A stretch of DNA of 64,000 nt from JAFDWI01 sp963764215. GTDB lineage: Bacteria; Actinomycetota; Acidimicrobiia; Acidimicrobiales; Iamiaceae. The stretch spans positions 806,001-870,000 of the forward strand of contig CAVXRS010000005.1 of NCBI GenBank assembly GCA_963764215.1. The letters run 5' to 3'. The notes beneath the pieces are model-generated. The model worked only from the letters and a program-made list of their open reading frames with translations, made no database searches and was not told where the DNA came from. A program made the translations under genes and the position numbers. This document shows positions 43,449-52,976 of the stretch, one piece after another; positions within the stretch are counted from its first letter, which is position 1, and every line of letters starts with the position of its first letter.

Positions 43449-44405
43449 GTGAGCATGACCCGTATCGAACTGACCGTGGGCGACCCCCACGAACTGGCGG
43501 CAGTGGTCGGACCCGCGGATGCCCACCTGCGGCGGATCGAGCGGGCGTTCGGGGACACCTCGGTGCGGGTGCGGGGCAACGAGGTCACGATCGAAGGCGA
43601 CGAGGCCGGCGATGTCGCCGAGCTGTTCCGGACGCTGCTGGGCATGGTGGGAGCCGGGGAGGCCCTCGACGCCGAGACGATCGACCGCACGGTGGCCATG
43701 GTCCGTGCCGGTGAGGAGCCGCTCGAGGTGTTCACGACCGATGTGCTCCGGGCTCCCGGCGGGCGGACCGTGCGGCCCCGGACGGCCGGCCAGAAGCGGT
43801 ACGTCGATGCGATCTCCGCCAACGTCATCACGTTCGGTCTGGGACCCGCCGGGACGGGCAAGAGCTGGTTGGCGGTCGCCTGCGCCGTCCACGCGTTACA
43901 CGACCGACTCGTCGACCGCATCGTGCTGACCCGTCCCGCGGTCGAGGCCGGTGAACGACTGGGGTTCCTCCCGGGTGATCTGATGGCCAAGGTCGACCCG
44001 TACCTGCGACCCCTCTACGACGCGCTGGCCGACCTGTTGGAGCCAGAAGGGCTGCGGAGGCTCGTCGAACGCGACGCGGTCGAGGTCGCGCCTCTCGCGT
44101 TCATGCGCGGCCGGACGCTCAACCGCAGCTTCATCATCCTCGACGAGGCCCAGAACGCGACGCCCGAACAGCTGAAGATGTTCCTGACCCGGATCGGGTT
44201 CGGGTCCCGGGCGGTGGTCACCGGCGACACGACCCAGGTCGACGTGGACGGTGGCCGCAGCGGACTGGCCGGACTCGAACGGGTGCTCGGTCACATCGAC
44301 GGCATCGACTTCGTGCACCTGTCCAGTCGGGACGTGGTCCGTCACCGGATCGTCCAGGACATCGTGGATGCCTACGCCAAAGCCGGCGTCGGGGAGGACC
44401 GCTGA
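43449..44405 (+). CDS. phoH: PhoH-like ATPase/RNA helicase
   Basis: 318 aa. Walker A GPAGTGKSWLAVACAVHALH, LTRPAVEAGERLGFLPGDLM, and Walker B FIILDEAQNATPEQLKMFLT with GSRAVVTGDTTQVD: the full PhoH signature set. PhoH proteins unwind RNA and are tied to ribosome and rRNA handling; phoH-ybeY is among the most conserved gene pairs in bacteria and here ybeY follows directly. GTG 43449 has a TACGCT box 9 nt upstream (leaderless type); ATG 43455 is possible. Confidence 0.95.
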   Translation: MSMTRIELTVGDPHELAAVVGPADAHLRRIERAFGDTSVRVRGNEVTIEGDEAGDVAELFRTLLGMVGAGEALDAETIDRTVAMVRAGEEPLEVFTTDVLRAPGGRTVRPRTAGQKRYVDAISANVITFGLGPAGTGKSWLAVACAVHALHDRLVDRIVLTRPAVEAGERLGFLPGDLMAKVDPYLRPLYDALADLLEPEGLRRLVERDAVEVAPLAFMRGRTLNRSFIILDEAQNATPEQLKMFLTRIGFGSRAVVTGDTTQVDVDGGRSGLAGLERVLGHIDGIDFVHLSSRDVVRHRIVQDIVDAYAKAGVGEDR

Positions 44406-44407
44406 GG

Positions 44408-44935
44408 ATGCCTCGGTCGAGCGCTTCCGCGCCGGATCAGAAAGGAGCCAGCGCGGCCGTCATCGACGACCGCCCTCCGAGTTGCGTCCCACTGGTGGAC
44501 GCGACGTGGCTGGCAGATCTCGCCGGGGCTGCCCTCGACGCGCTCGATGTGCCCGCATCGTCGGAGCTGACGGTGACCCTCGTGGACGCCGAGCAGATCG
44601 CCGCGCTCAACGACGAGTTCCTCGACGGCGAGGGGCCCACCGACGTGCTGTCGTTTCCGATCGACGGGGTTGACGGGCCCGGCTCGCTCGACGGGTCGAC
44701 GCCGACCCTGCTGGGCGACGTGGTGATCTGCCCGGAGGTCGCCGCCGCCAACGCCCCCGCACACGCCGGCACGCTCGACGACGAACTCGCCCTGCTGTGC
44801 GTGCACGGGATCCTCCACCTTCTGGGCCACGATCATCGTGACCACGACGAGGCACAGGTCATGCGGGCCCTGGAAGCACAGGTGGTGGCCCGCGTGCATC
44901 GACCGGTGGCCGCCGGCACCGAGGTGCCCACGTGA
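44408..44935 (+). CDS. ybeY: Endoribonuclease YbeY
   Basis: 175 aa. The metal-binding motif is VHGILHLLGHDHRDHDEA (HGxLHxxGxDH), preceded by ALNDEFLDGEGPTDVLSFPI. YbeY matures the 3' end of 16S rRNA and takes part in 70S ribosome quality control. An N-terminal tail of about 25 residues is longer than in E. coli, so the true start may be a little downstream. It starts 2 bp after phoH and its stop overlaps the start of the CNNM gene. Confidence 0.96.
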   Translation: MPRSSASAPDQKGASAAVIDDRPPSCVPLVDATWLADLAGAALDALDVPASSELTVTLVDAEQIAALNDEFLDGEGPTDVLSFPIDGVDGPGSLDGSTPTLLGDVVICPEVAAANAPAHAGTLDDELALLCVHGILHLLGHDHRDHDEAQVMRALEAQVVARVHRPVAAGTEVPT

Positions 44936-46254
44936 TCCTCGGGTCGAGCTCGTCGAGCCTGGACGTGATCGTCATCATCGCGATCATCGTCCTGCTCGCG
45001 ATCCAGGCGTTCCTGGCGATGGCCGAGACGTCGTTGACGAGGATGAACCGCAATCGGGCCGTCGCCCATGACGAGTCGGGTCGACGTGGGGCCAGGCGGC
45101 TGTTGGACCTGGTCTCCGAGCCCGCCTCGTTCCTCAACTCGCTCCTGCTGGTCGTCCTGGTCTGTCAGACCGTGCAGACCGCGCTGATCACCATCGAGGC
45201 CGAGCGGCTCTTCGGTCCCGCGGGCGTCATCGTCGCGTTGATCGTGAACGTCGCGTTGGTGTTCGTGCTGTCCGAGGCCGCACCGAAGACCTGGGCGGTC
45301 CAGCACCCCGACGACGCGGCACTGCGTTCGGCCGGTCCGGTCTGGCTCATGGCCAGGTTCTGGCCGTTGCGCATGATCGCGAAGTTGCTGATCTCGATCA
45401 CCAACGTGCTGCTCCCCGGCAAGGGGTTGCAGCAGGGACCGTTCGTGTCCGAGGAGGAGCTCCTGGCGTTGGCCGACGAGGCCGCCCAGAACGACGTCAT
45501 CGAGGACGACGAGCGCGCCTACATCGCCCGCGTCATCGAGTTCGGTGACACGATCACCCGAGAGGTCATGGTGCCCCGACCCGACATGGTCACCGTGGAG
45601 GCGTCGACGCAGGCGGCGGACGCGATGGAGGTCATGCTCCATCACGGCTACAGCCGCGTGCCCGTGCACGGCGGCGACCCCGACGAGGTCGTCGGTGTGC
45701 TCTACGCCAAGGACCTCATGCGTGCCGAACGCAACGACCGTTCCGACGTGGCCGTGAGCGAGCTGGTGCGACGGGCGCATTTCGTGCCCGAGACCAAAAG
45801 GGTCGCCGAGCTGTTGCCCGAGATGCAGCGCGACAAGTTCCACATGGCGATCGTCGTCGACGAGTACGGCACGACCGCCGGTCTGGTCACCCTCGAGGAC
45901 CTGATCGAGGAACTGGTCGGCGAGATCGTCGACGAGTTCGACGTGGACGATCCACTGGTCGAACCGCTTCCCGGCGGGGTGCTGAGGGTCGACGGTCGAC
46001 TCAGCGTCGACGACGCGAACGACGTCCTGGACGGTGACCTTCCCGAAGGGGACTGGAACTCGGTCGGGGGACTGGTCGTGGGGGAGTTGGGTCGGGTACC
46101 CGTGGGCGGTGAGGTCGTCCGGGTGCCCGGTTACGAGCTACGGGTCGAGCGCATGCAGGGTCGTCGCATCGCCAGGGTCCGGATCGTGGCGGTCGCAACG
46201 GACGAGGTCGCCGCGGACGCGACGGACCGGCCCGTCGAGGACGCCACCGGGTGA
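44932..46254 (+). CDS. CNNM/CorC-family transporter (hemolysin-like, CBS pair)
   Basis: 440 aa. DUF21 membrane domain with about four segments (VIVIIAIIVLLAIQAFLAMA; LNSLLLVVLVCQTVQTALIT; VIVALIVNVALVFVLSEAAP), a cytoplasmic CBS pair (EVMVPRPDMVTVEASTQAAD; HMAIVVDEYGTTAGLVTLED) and a C-terminal CorC/HlyC domain (DLPEGDWNSVGGLVVGELG). The family exports or regulates Mg2+. It links ybeY and era in a conserved operon, overlapping at both ends. Confidence 0.94.
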   Translation: MILGSSSSSLDVIVIIAIIVLLAIQAFLAMAETSLTRMNRNRAVAHDESGRRGARRLLDLVSEPASFLNSLLLVVLVCQTVQTALITIEAERLFGPAGVIVALIVNVALVFVLSEAAPKTWAVQHPDDAALRSAGPVWLMARFWPLRMIAKLLISITNVLLPGKGLQQGPFVSEEELLALADEAAQNDVIEDDERAYIARVIEFGDTITREVMVPRPDMVTVEASTQAADAMEVMLHHGYSRVPVHGGDPDEVVGVLYAKDLMRAERNDRSDVAVSELVRRAHFVPETKRVAELLPEMQRDKFHMAIVVDEYGTTAGLVTLEDLIEELVGEIVDEFDVDDPLVEPLPGGVLRVDGRLSVDDANDVLDGDLPEGDWNSVGGLVVGELGRVPVGGEVVRVPGYELRVERMQGRRIARVRIVAVATDEVAADATDRPVEDATG

Positions 46255-47112
46255 GGAGCGGTTTCGTCACGCTCCTGGGGCGTCCGAACGTGGGAAAGTC
46301 GACGCTTCTGAACCGGATGCTCGGGACGAAGGCCTCGATCACCTCGGACAAGCCCCAGACCACACGCTTCGCCGTGCGCGGGGTGTTGCATCTGGATGCG
46401 GACCGCAGCGCCAACGGGGAGCCCACCCAGATCGTGTTCGTCGACACCCCGGGGATCCACAAACCGCGCACGCCGCTGGGCACCCGGTTGAACGCCGCGG
46501 CCGATGCCGAGATCGCCGATGTGGACGTGGTCGTGCAGTTGATCGACGCGACGGCGCCGCTGGGGCGGGGCGACCGGTTCATCGCAGATCGCATCCCCCC
46601 GGACGCGATCGTGGTGGTGAACAAGTGCGACATCGCCGGACGTGACGAGGTGCTCGCCCAGCTCGCCGCCGCCGGGCAGCTCGACCGCAGCGCGTACTTC
46701 CCGGTCTCGGCGGTCACCGGGCAGGGCGTCGATGCCCTGGTCGACGAGCTCGTCGCGCGCATGCCCGAAGGTCCGCCGTACTACCCCGCGGACCAGGTCA
46801 CCGACACCTCCGAGGCGATCTGGGTGGCCGAGCTGGTGCGCGAGCAACTCCTCGCGGTGCTGCGCGACGAGGTGCCGCACTCGGTCGCCACCCGGGTCAC
46901 CGAATGGGACTGGCCGCGCGTGCGCTGCGAGATCCTGGTCGAGCGCGAATCCCAGAAGGGCATCGTGATCGGGCAGGGTGGCCGGGTGCTCGCCGAGGTG
47001 GGACGTCGGGTGCGTGAGCAGATGACTGCCGGGCGCGTATCTGGAGCTGTTCGTCAAGGTCGACAAGGACTGGCAGCGTCGACCCGAACGCTTCGCACGC
47101 TACGGCTACTGA
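46251..47112 (+). CDS. era: GTPase Era (frameshifted at the C-terminus)
   Basis: 286 aa after repair. G1 LLGRPNVGKSTLLNRMLGTK, G2 region TSDKPQTTRFAVRG, G3 VFVDTPGIHKPR, G4 NKCD, then the KH domain (LVERESQKGIVIGQGGRVLA). Era checks 16S rRNA 3' end maturation. After VREQMTAG the frame is lost; the normal end YLELFVKVDKDWQRRPERFA continues one frame over and stops at 47112. Dropping one G from GGGCGCG at 47031 repairs it. As given, the shift makes era read into the downstream helicase, a false fusion of 1129 aa. Confidence 0.93.
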
Positions 47113-49640
47113 TGTCCGGGCCGAACCTCGGTGATCGGGCCGCGGCGTGCGACGGTGATCCCGAAGCGATCCTGGCCGCGTTCACCGACTGGGTGGGCGA
47201 ACAGGGCCTGGAGCTCTACGACGCGCAGGAAGAGGCCGTGCTCGCGATCGCGGTCGATGCCCACGTGATCGTGGACAGCCCCACCGGGTCGGGCAAGACG
47301 CTGATCGCGACCGCCGCCCTGTTCGACGCGTTCGCCCGTGGCGGGCGCGGCTACTACACCGCGCCGATCAAGGCGTTGGTGTCCGAACGGTTCTTCCAGC
47401 TCGTCGATGTCTTCGGGGCCGATCGTGTCGGCATGCTCACCGGTGATGCGTCGGTGAACCCCGACGCGCCGATCATCTGTTGCACCGCGGAGATCCTCGC
47501 GAACCTGGCGCTGCGTCAGGGCAGCAGCGCCGCGGTGCACACGGCGGTGCTGGACGAGTTCCACTGGTTCGCGGACCCACAGCGCGGATGGGCATGGCAG
47601 GTTCCGCTGCTGGAGCTGACCGAGAGCCGTTTCGTGCTGCTGTCCGCCACCCTCGGTGATGTCACCCCTTTCGTCGAGGACCTCGGGCATCGCACCACAC
47701 GCGAGGTGCAGGTCGTCTACTCGCCGAGTCGTCCGGTGCCCCTGGTGCACGAGTACCGCGTGGCCACGGTCACCGAGACCATCGACGAACTGCTCGAGAC
47801 CCACGGCACCCCCGCCTACCTGGTGCACTTCACCCAGGCCGCCGCGGTCGCCCAGGCCCAGGCGCTGTCGTCGATGCGCGTGGTGGACCGGACCCGCAGA
47901 GACGAGATCACCGAGGCGATCGGCGACTTCCGATTCGCGGCCGGTTTCGGTCGCACCCTGGCGCGCTACGTCCGCAACGGCATCGGCGTGCATCACGCGG
48001 GCATGTTGCCGCGCTACCGACGACTGGTCGAGCGACTGGCGCAGCAGGGTCTGCTCGAGGTGATCTGTGGCACCGACACGCTCGGCGTGGGCATCAACGT
48101 GCCCATTCGCACGGTGGTGTTCACCGGCCTGTCGAAATTCGACGGCGCGCAGGTCCGGTTGCTCTCGGCACGGGAGTTCCACCAGATCGGCGGCCGGGCC
48201 GGTCGGGCGGGGTTCGATTCGACCGGGACCGTGGTGGTGCTCGCCCCCGAGCACACCGTCGAGAAGGCCAAAGCGGAGGCCAAGGCCATCGCGAAGGGCC
48301 GGAACCCCAAGAACGTCCGGACGCGCAAGCCGCCCCCGGGCATGGTCTCCTGGGGCAAACCGACCTTCGAGCGGCTGGTGTACTCCCCTCCGGAGCCGCT
48401 CACCGCGCCCCTGACGGTGACCCATTCGATGGTGCTGGCGGTGCTGTCGCGCCCCGGGGACGGCGAAGCCGATCTGGATCGGATGCTGGACAGTCCCTAT
48501 GCGAACCACGCCGAGGTCGTCGCGAACCGGGCCCGGGCGGCCGAGATCACCGAATCACTGGTGGATGCCGAAGTCCTCATCCGTCGCGACACTCCCGACG
48601 AGCGTGGGCGCACCTTGTTCCTGGCCCGCGAGCTGCCCGACGCGTTCGCCCTGAACCAGCCACTCGCCCTGTTCGCGGTGGCCGCGCTGGATCTGCTCGA
48701 TCCCGAGGCGCCCGAGTACGCGCTCGACGTGGTCTCGGTGGTCGAGGCGGTGCTCGAGGACCCGCGGCCGGTGGTGCGCGCACAGCTCGACCGTGCCCGT
48801 TCCGACGCAGTGGCCCGGATGAAGGCCGAAGGGCTGAGCTACGAGGAGCGAATGGCGGAGTTGGAGGAGGTGACCTACCCCCAGCCTCTGGTCGAGTTGC
48901 TGGAGCCGATGTTCGCCACTTACTGCCGGAGCGAACCGTGGGCGGCCGACCACGAGTTGCACCCCAAGTCCGTGGTCCGGGAGATGTTCGAACAGTCGAT
49001 GGATTTCACCGACTACATCCGCTTCCACAGCATCGCCCGGTCGGAAGGCGTGGTGCTGCGGTACCTGTCGGACGCCTACCGCACGTTGTCGCGCACGATC
49101 CCCGAGGGTCGCCGTGACGAGGCGTTGGAGGATCTGATCACCTGGCTGGGGGAGATGGTGCGCCAGGTCGACTCGAGTCTCATCGACGAATGGCTGGACC
49201 TGTCGCGTCCCGACGCAGCCGCGGCACCCGTGCATGCCGTCGAACCGGCCGATGATGCGCCACCGCCGCCGGTGACCGCCAACCACCGGGCGTTCACGGT
49301 CCTGGTCCGCAACGCCCTGTTCCGGCGAGTCGAGCTGCTCGCACGACGTGACTGGGCGGCACTCGGCGAACTCGACGGAGACCACGGTTTCGATGCGGCT
49401 CGCTGGCAGCAGGCCGGCGCGGGCTACTTCGACGAGTTCGACGAGCTCGGCATCGGTGCGGCAGCGCGCAGCCCGCAGCGATGTGTGATCACCGAGGGGC
49501 GACGGACGTGGTCGGTGCGCCAGATCCTCGAGGATCCGGGAGAGACCGACGCCTGGGCGATCACCGCCGAGGTCGACCTGGACGCCTCGGACGCCGAGGG
49601 CCGGGCCGTGGTCGCCATCACCGGTTTCGTCCACGACTGA
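47112..49640 (+). CDS. DEAD/DEAH-box helicase with DUF3516 C-terminal domain
   Basis: 842 aa superfamily 2 helicase. Motif I DSPTGSGKTLIA, Ia YYTAPIKALVSERF, motif II LDEFHW, motif III LLSATLG, and motif VI HQIGGRAGRAGFDSTGTV place it near Ski2/Mtr4-type RNA helicases. The last 400 residues form the DUF3516 region found in actinobacterial helicases of this size; its role is unknown, RNA processing being likely. The ATG overlaps the Era stop (TGATG), so it is coupled to era. It is absent from the equivalent cluster in many bacteria, so its placement beside era is notable. Confidence 0.9.
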   Translation: MSGPNLGDRAAACDGDPEAILAAFTDWVGEQGLELYDAQEEAVLAIAVDAHVIVDSPTGSGKTLIATAALFDAFARGGRGYYTAPIKALVSERFFQLVDVFGADRVGMLTGDASVNPDAPIICCTAEILANLALRQGSSAAVHTAVLDEFHWFADPQRGWAWQVPLLELTESRFVLLSATLGDVTPFVEDLGHRTTREVQVVYSPSRPVPLVHEYRVATVTETIDELLETHGTPAYLVHFTQAAAVAQAQALSSMRVVDRTRRDEITEAIGDFRFAAGFGRTLARYVRNGIGVHHAGMLPRYRRLVERLAQQGLLEVICGTDTLGVGINVPIRTVVFTGLSKFDGAQVRLLSAREFHQIGGRAGRAGFDSTGTVVVLAPEHTVEKAKAEAKAIAKGRNPKNVRTRKPPPGMVSWGKPTFERLVYSPPEPLTAPLTVTHSMVLAVLSRPGDGEADLDRMLDSPYANHAEVVANRARAAEITESLVDAEVLIRRDTPDERGRTLFLARELPDAFALNQPLALFAVAALDLLDPEAPEYALDVVSVVEAVLEDPRPVVRAQLDRARSDAVARMKAEGLSYEERMAELEEVTYPQPLVELLEPMFATYCRSEPWAADHELHPKSVVREMFEQSMDFTDYIRFHSIARSEGVVLRYLSDAYRTLSRTIPEGRRDEALEDLITWLGEMVRQVDSSLIDEWLDLSRPDAAAAPVHAVEPADDAPPPPVTANHRAFTVLVRNALFRRVELLARRDWAALGELDGDHGFDAARWQQAGAGYFDEFDELGIGAAARSPQRCVITEGRRTWSVRQILEDPGETDAWAITAEVDLDASDAEGRAVVAITGFVHD

Positions 49641-49660
49641 CGGCGATCTGGTCCGGTTGG

Positions 49661-50806
49661 TCAGGCGGCGCGGTTGGGCGTGCTCGACGTTCGGGCAGAC
49701 CGTGCTCGTTCCTTGGCCCGGTTGTGGGGTCCGCACAGACGTTGGAGGTTGGCGATGATGGTGGGCCCGCCGTCGATGTAGGGGTGGACGTGGTCGCACT
49801 GGAGGAACGCGCGGGCGTGACAGCCGGGGTGGGCGCATTCGGGGTGTCGTGCGTCGATGACGCGCCGTTGCCGCCGGGTGGGGAATCGGCGTCTGGGACT
49901 GGCGTCGATCGGTTGTCGTTCGGCATCGGTCATGAGCAATGAGACGAACGCTTCGGGCAACATTGCCGTGACGGCATGATCGGCCAGTGGGGTGCCGTCC
50001 TCGAGGGTGTTGCCGTCGATGCGTACGTGGACGACGACCTCGGAGTCGACCGCGCCGCCACCCGCGGTGACACAACCCACGAAGGCGTCGGCACGCTGTT
50101 GGCACAATGACGCGCCCTGGGCTGCGTCTGCTTGCATGACCTGCTGATCGAGCACCGCGCACACGCGTCCGGCGTTCTGGGGAGTCAAACGTGCGGTGAT
50201 GACCACGGTACCGTCACCGTCGGTCCGCCATGACACAGATCGGGCCTGGTGTTGGCGTTCGGCGATCACCTCGGGGTCGTCGTGGCGCAGCGATCGTGCG
50301 GCGATCGCTGCTCCCAGTCGGGCTGCCGGGGTGTGTTCGGCCAGTGCGACGAGTTCGACTGCGTTGTCTGCGTCGAGGTAGGGGACCAGGACGCGGGCCT
50401 TGGCATAGGAAACCTCGCCATGGGCCATGGCCTGATCGAGCGCCGGGTGAATGCGCAACGCGCGGGCAACCCGAACCTGGTTGTGCGCGGTGACCATCTC
50501 GACTTCACCCACCTCGGCGAGCCATGCCGCGCAGGACAACGCGCCCCAGAGCGCCCATGTTCCCCGGGCGTCGACCTCGCCGACCAGTACCAGCAGCTCG
50601 TAGGTGCCGGCCGAGAGTCGTTTGGCCAGGGCGGTGAGCTCGGTTGCGAGTTCACGGTCGTCCAACCCGGCCAGCCGCTCCCGCGGGAGTCGACGACCGA
50701 AGTCACCGGTCGAGGTTTGCGCCGACTCCCGCGGGAGCGTCGAACCGGAGGTCGCGTTCGTCGAACGTGCTGGCTGTTCGGTGAACGGTTTCGTTCCCGT
50801 GGTCAT
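49661..50806 (-). CDS. DUF222 and HNH-endonuclease domain protein (13E12 family), SOS-type promoter
   Basis: 381 aa. DUF222 region: LAGLDDRELATELTALAKRL, DARGTWALWGALSCAAWLAE, GEVSYAKARVLVPYLDADNA. The C-terminal HNH nuclease has CAHPGCHARAFLQCDHVHPY and NLQRLCGPHNRAKE. This is the large actinobacterial 13E12-repeat family; mycobacterial members include LexA-regulated genes, and some serve as phage integration sites. Here a perfect LexA-type box lies just upstream. GAAGGAG precedes the ATG. The early coding region carries two copies of the palindrome CTCCCGCGGGAG (each read as Leu-Pro-Arg-Glu). Its role is probably DNA-damage linked but unproven. Confidence 0.9.
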   Translation of the reverse strand: MTTGTKPFTEQPARSTNATSGSTLPRESAQTSTGDFGRRLPRERLAGLDDRELATELTALAKRLSAGTYELLVLVGEVDARGTWALWGALSCAAWLAEVGEVEMVTAHNQVRVARALRIHPALDQAMAHGEVSYAKARVLVPYLDADNAVELVALAEHTPAARLGAAIAARSLRHDDPEVIAERQHQARSVSWRTDGDGTVVITARLTPQNAGRVCAVLDQQVMQADAAQGASLCQQRADAFVGCVTAGGGAVDSEVVVHVRIDGNTLEDGTPLADHAVTAMLPEAFVSLLMTDAERQPIDASPRRRFPTRRQRRVIDARHPECAHPGCHARAFLQCDHVHPYIDGGPTIIANLQRLCGPHNRAKERARSARTSSTPNRAA

Positions 50807-50925
50807 TGTCGGCTCCTTCTACACTGTCGAACGTATGTTCGACAGTGTAGAAGTGAGGTGGGACAATTTGGGGAGAGCACGAGCCGATGCTCGAGAAAAT
50901 TCGAACTCCCGCGCTCCCGCGGGAG
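50678..50925. repeat. Three copies of the palindrome CTCCCGCGGGAG
   Basis: Exact 12 bp palindromes at 50678-50689, 50726-50737 and 50914-50925. Two are inside the DUF222-HNH gene in the same reading phase (Leu-Pro-Arg-Glu) and one is in the dinG terminator. They flank the LexA box. I noticed no other copy in the window, but the scan was by eye. Confidence 0.7.
50817..50852. promoter_or_regulatory. LexA/SOS box before the DUF222-HNH gene
   Basis: Two perfect 16 bp arms surround a 4 bp centre. The core CGAAC-GTAT-GTTCG (50828-50841) matches the Gram-positive LexA box CGAACRNRYGTTCG. It lies 11 bp before the ATG of the DUF222-HNH gene on the minus strand and ends close to its ribosome binding site, an ideal place to block transcription. 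It is also 130 bp beyond the stop of the dinG-like gene on the same strand, so it should act on DUF222-HNH only. Confidence 0.88.
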
Positions 50926-50928
50926 TTC
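50903..50928 (-). terminator. Terminator hairpin after the dinG-like gene
   Basis: Perfect 11 bp stem GAACTCCCGCG / CGCGGGAGTTC with a 4-base loop, followed on the minus strand by GAATTTTC. It sits 54 bp after the stop of the dinG-like gene. The stem contains the 12 bp palindrome CTCCCGCGGGAG (50914-50925) that also occurs twice in the DUF222-HNH coding region. Confidence 0.75.
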
Positions 50929-50981
50929 GGCCGAGGTGGGAGGGCCGTCGGCCGACCTAGGTGGGACGTGCCGACGCCGAT

Positions 50982-52902
50982 CTAGTCGGGGCGGATCTTG
51001 GCGAGAAATGCCTCGGCCTCGTGGCGATGGCGGGTGCGGGGCATCGGGGGCAGCGCGTCGATGAGCGCCCAGCGGTAGCTGCGACGGGTCGCGAGGCGCG
51101 AATCGAGCACCGCGACGACCCCGCGGTCGTCGGCCCGGCGCACCAGACGCCCGGCGGCCTGCGCGAGCAGGGTCGCAGCCCGGGGCACGTCGATGGTGTT
51201 GAACGCGGCGGCGCCGATCGCATCACGCCGGGCCGAGAGCAGCGGGTCGTCCGGCCGCGGGAAGGGGATGCGGTCGATGGTCACCAGCTGGCACGCATCG
51301 CCGGGCACATCGACCCCTTGGAAGAAGCTCAACGTGGCGAACAGGCAGGTCGACCGGTCCCTGGTGAATTCGGCGACGAGCGCCGCTTTGGAGCGTTCCC
51401 GCTGATCGAGGATCGGCACGTCCACCCGTTCGCGCAACGCCTCGACCGCCGCGTCCAGCGCGCGGTAACTGGTGAACAGCGCCAGCGTCGCCCCACCGGC
51501 CGCGTCGATCAGGGCGGCCAGCTCGTCGTGCAGGGCATCGGTGTAGTCCTTGTCCTGTGGCGGCGGCAGCTCGGCCGGGCAGTACAACAACGTGTGGGTG
51601 GCGAAGTCGAACGGGCTGTCCAGCCGGAGCTCGTCGGTCGTCTCGGAAGGGAGGCCGACCGTTTCGGCGAACCCGGGAGGGATCGTCGCACTCGTGAGCA
51701 CGGCGGTGTTCGTCGACCACGCCGTGTCCGCGAGCAACCCGGACACGTCGATCGGGGCGCAGCACAGGGTCGGCCGGGTGGTCGGACCGGCGACCCAGAG
51801 CACCGACTCGGCCGAAGGTTCGGTCACGGCGTGCAGATCAGCGATCAGCGACGACGCCAGGTTCAGCGCCCGTTCCCGGCGGGTGGCCACCTGCGCGTGA
51901 CCTTTCGGGTCCAGTGCACGGAGCTCGCCCAGGAGTTTGTCCACCCGGGACCCGGCCAGGGTGATGCAGTCGGACAGCGCACCGGTGGGGCCGTCGGGCA
52001 GTCGGTCCCCGCACAGCGGGGTCAGCGTGGACGCCCAGTCGGCGGCGATCGTCTCGACCGGGGTGATCGACTCCGGGCTCTCGAGCACGGCGCGGGCGGC
52101 GCGGGCGACCGTGAGGAAACGGCTCTCGGCCAGTTCTGTTCCGGCGGTCGCCGAGACCACGTCGACGAGCTGATGGGCCTCGTCGATCACGACCACGTCG
52201 TGTTCGGGCAACAACATGCCGTCGCTGGCCAGGTTCAGTCCCCACAGGTGCTGATTGACCACGACCACGTCGGCCTCGGCGGCGTGCGCACGGGCGGCTT
52301 CGGCGAAGCAGGTCGCCCCGGACGGGCAGTGGTTGGCGCCTGGGCATTCCTGGGCGGTCATCGACACCGCCGCCCAGGTGCGCGGGTCCGGTTCGTCGTC
52401 CAATTCGGCCCGGTCGCCGGTCGCGGATCGCTCCGCCCAGCTCGTGATCGCCGCCAGCGCGCCGGGCGAGGGACCGGTTTCGGTTCCGGCCAGGCGCATC
52501 TGGTCGTCGTCGCTCAGCGTGCAACTCGGCCAGGCGTTGGCGGCACACGTAGTTGGAACGTCCCTTGAGCACGGCGAAGTCGAGCCCGAGATCGTCGTGC
52601 GCGGTGACGAAGGGCAGGTCCTTGCCCGAGAGCTGGTCCTGGAGCGCTTTGGTCGCGGTGGCCACCACCGCCCGCTTCCCCGAGCGGGCGATCGGCACCA
52701 GATACGCCAGGGATTTCCCCGTTCCGGTCCCGGCTTCGACGACGAGATGGCGCTCGCCCTCGACGGCTCCGGCCACCGCTCGGCACATCTCGCGTTGTGC
52801 TTCGCGGTGTTCGCCCGCCGGCAGGGCATTGGTGAGATCGTCGAGCGCAGCCTGACTGCGCACGGCGAGGCGCGACGCCCCAGGCTCGGGGTCGGTGGGC
52901 AT
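50982..52902 (-). CDS. dinG: DinG/XPD-like DNA helicase (frameshifted)
   Basis: 639 aa after repair. Walker A VVEAGTGTGKSLAYLVPIA, the 4Fe-4S ligands (NYVCRQRLAEL and ECPGANHCPSGATCF), DEAH in VVVIDEAHQLVDVV, LTSATI, and the QxxGR-type end LLAQAAGRLVRR. DinG unwinds DNA 5' to 3' and helps replication pass R-loops and damage. The frame breaks just after the first cluster Cys; removing one base near 52518-52523 joins AELH to LSDDDQMRL. A TACCCT box ends 6 nt before ATG 52902, so it is probably leaderless. I see no LexA box at this start, unlike E. coli dinG. Confidence 0.9.
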
Positions 52903-52976
52903 CACCGCAGGGTACCGGTTATGCCGGGTCCAAAGGCGCGACGGGGAACGGGTCGTCTGACAGACTCGATACCGAC

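Noticed and set aside
46251..49640. A 1129 aa fusion of Era and a helicase
   Set aside because: The true Era C-terminus (YLELFVKVDKDWQRRPERFA) is in the next frame and stops at the helicase start codon; the fusion is created by one extra G.
50817..50852. The 16 bp-arm inverted repeat as a transcription terminator of the dinG-like gene
   Set aside because: It has no T-run, sits directly before the DUF222-HNH ribosome binding site and has a LexA core; the hairpin at 50903-50928 followed by TTTT is the better terminator.
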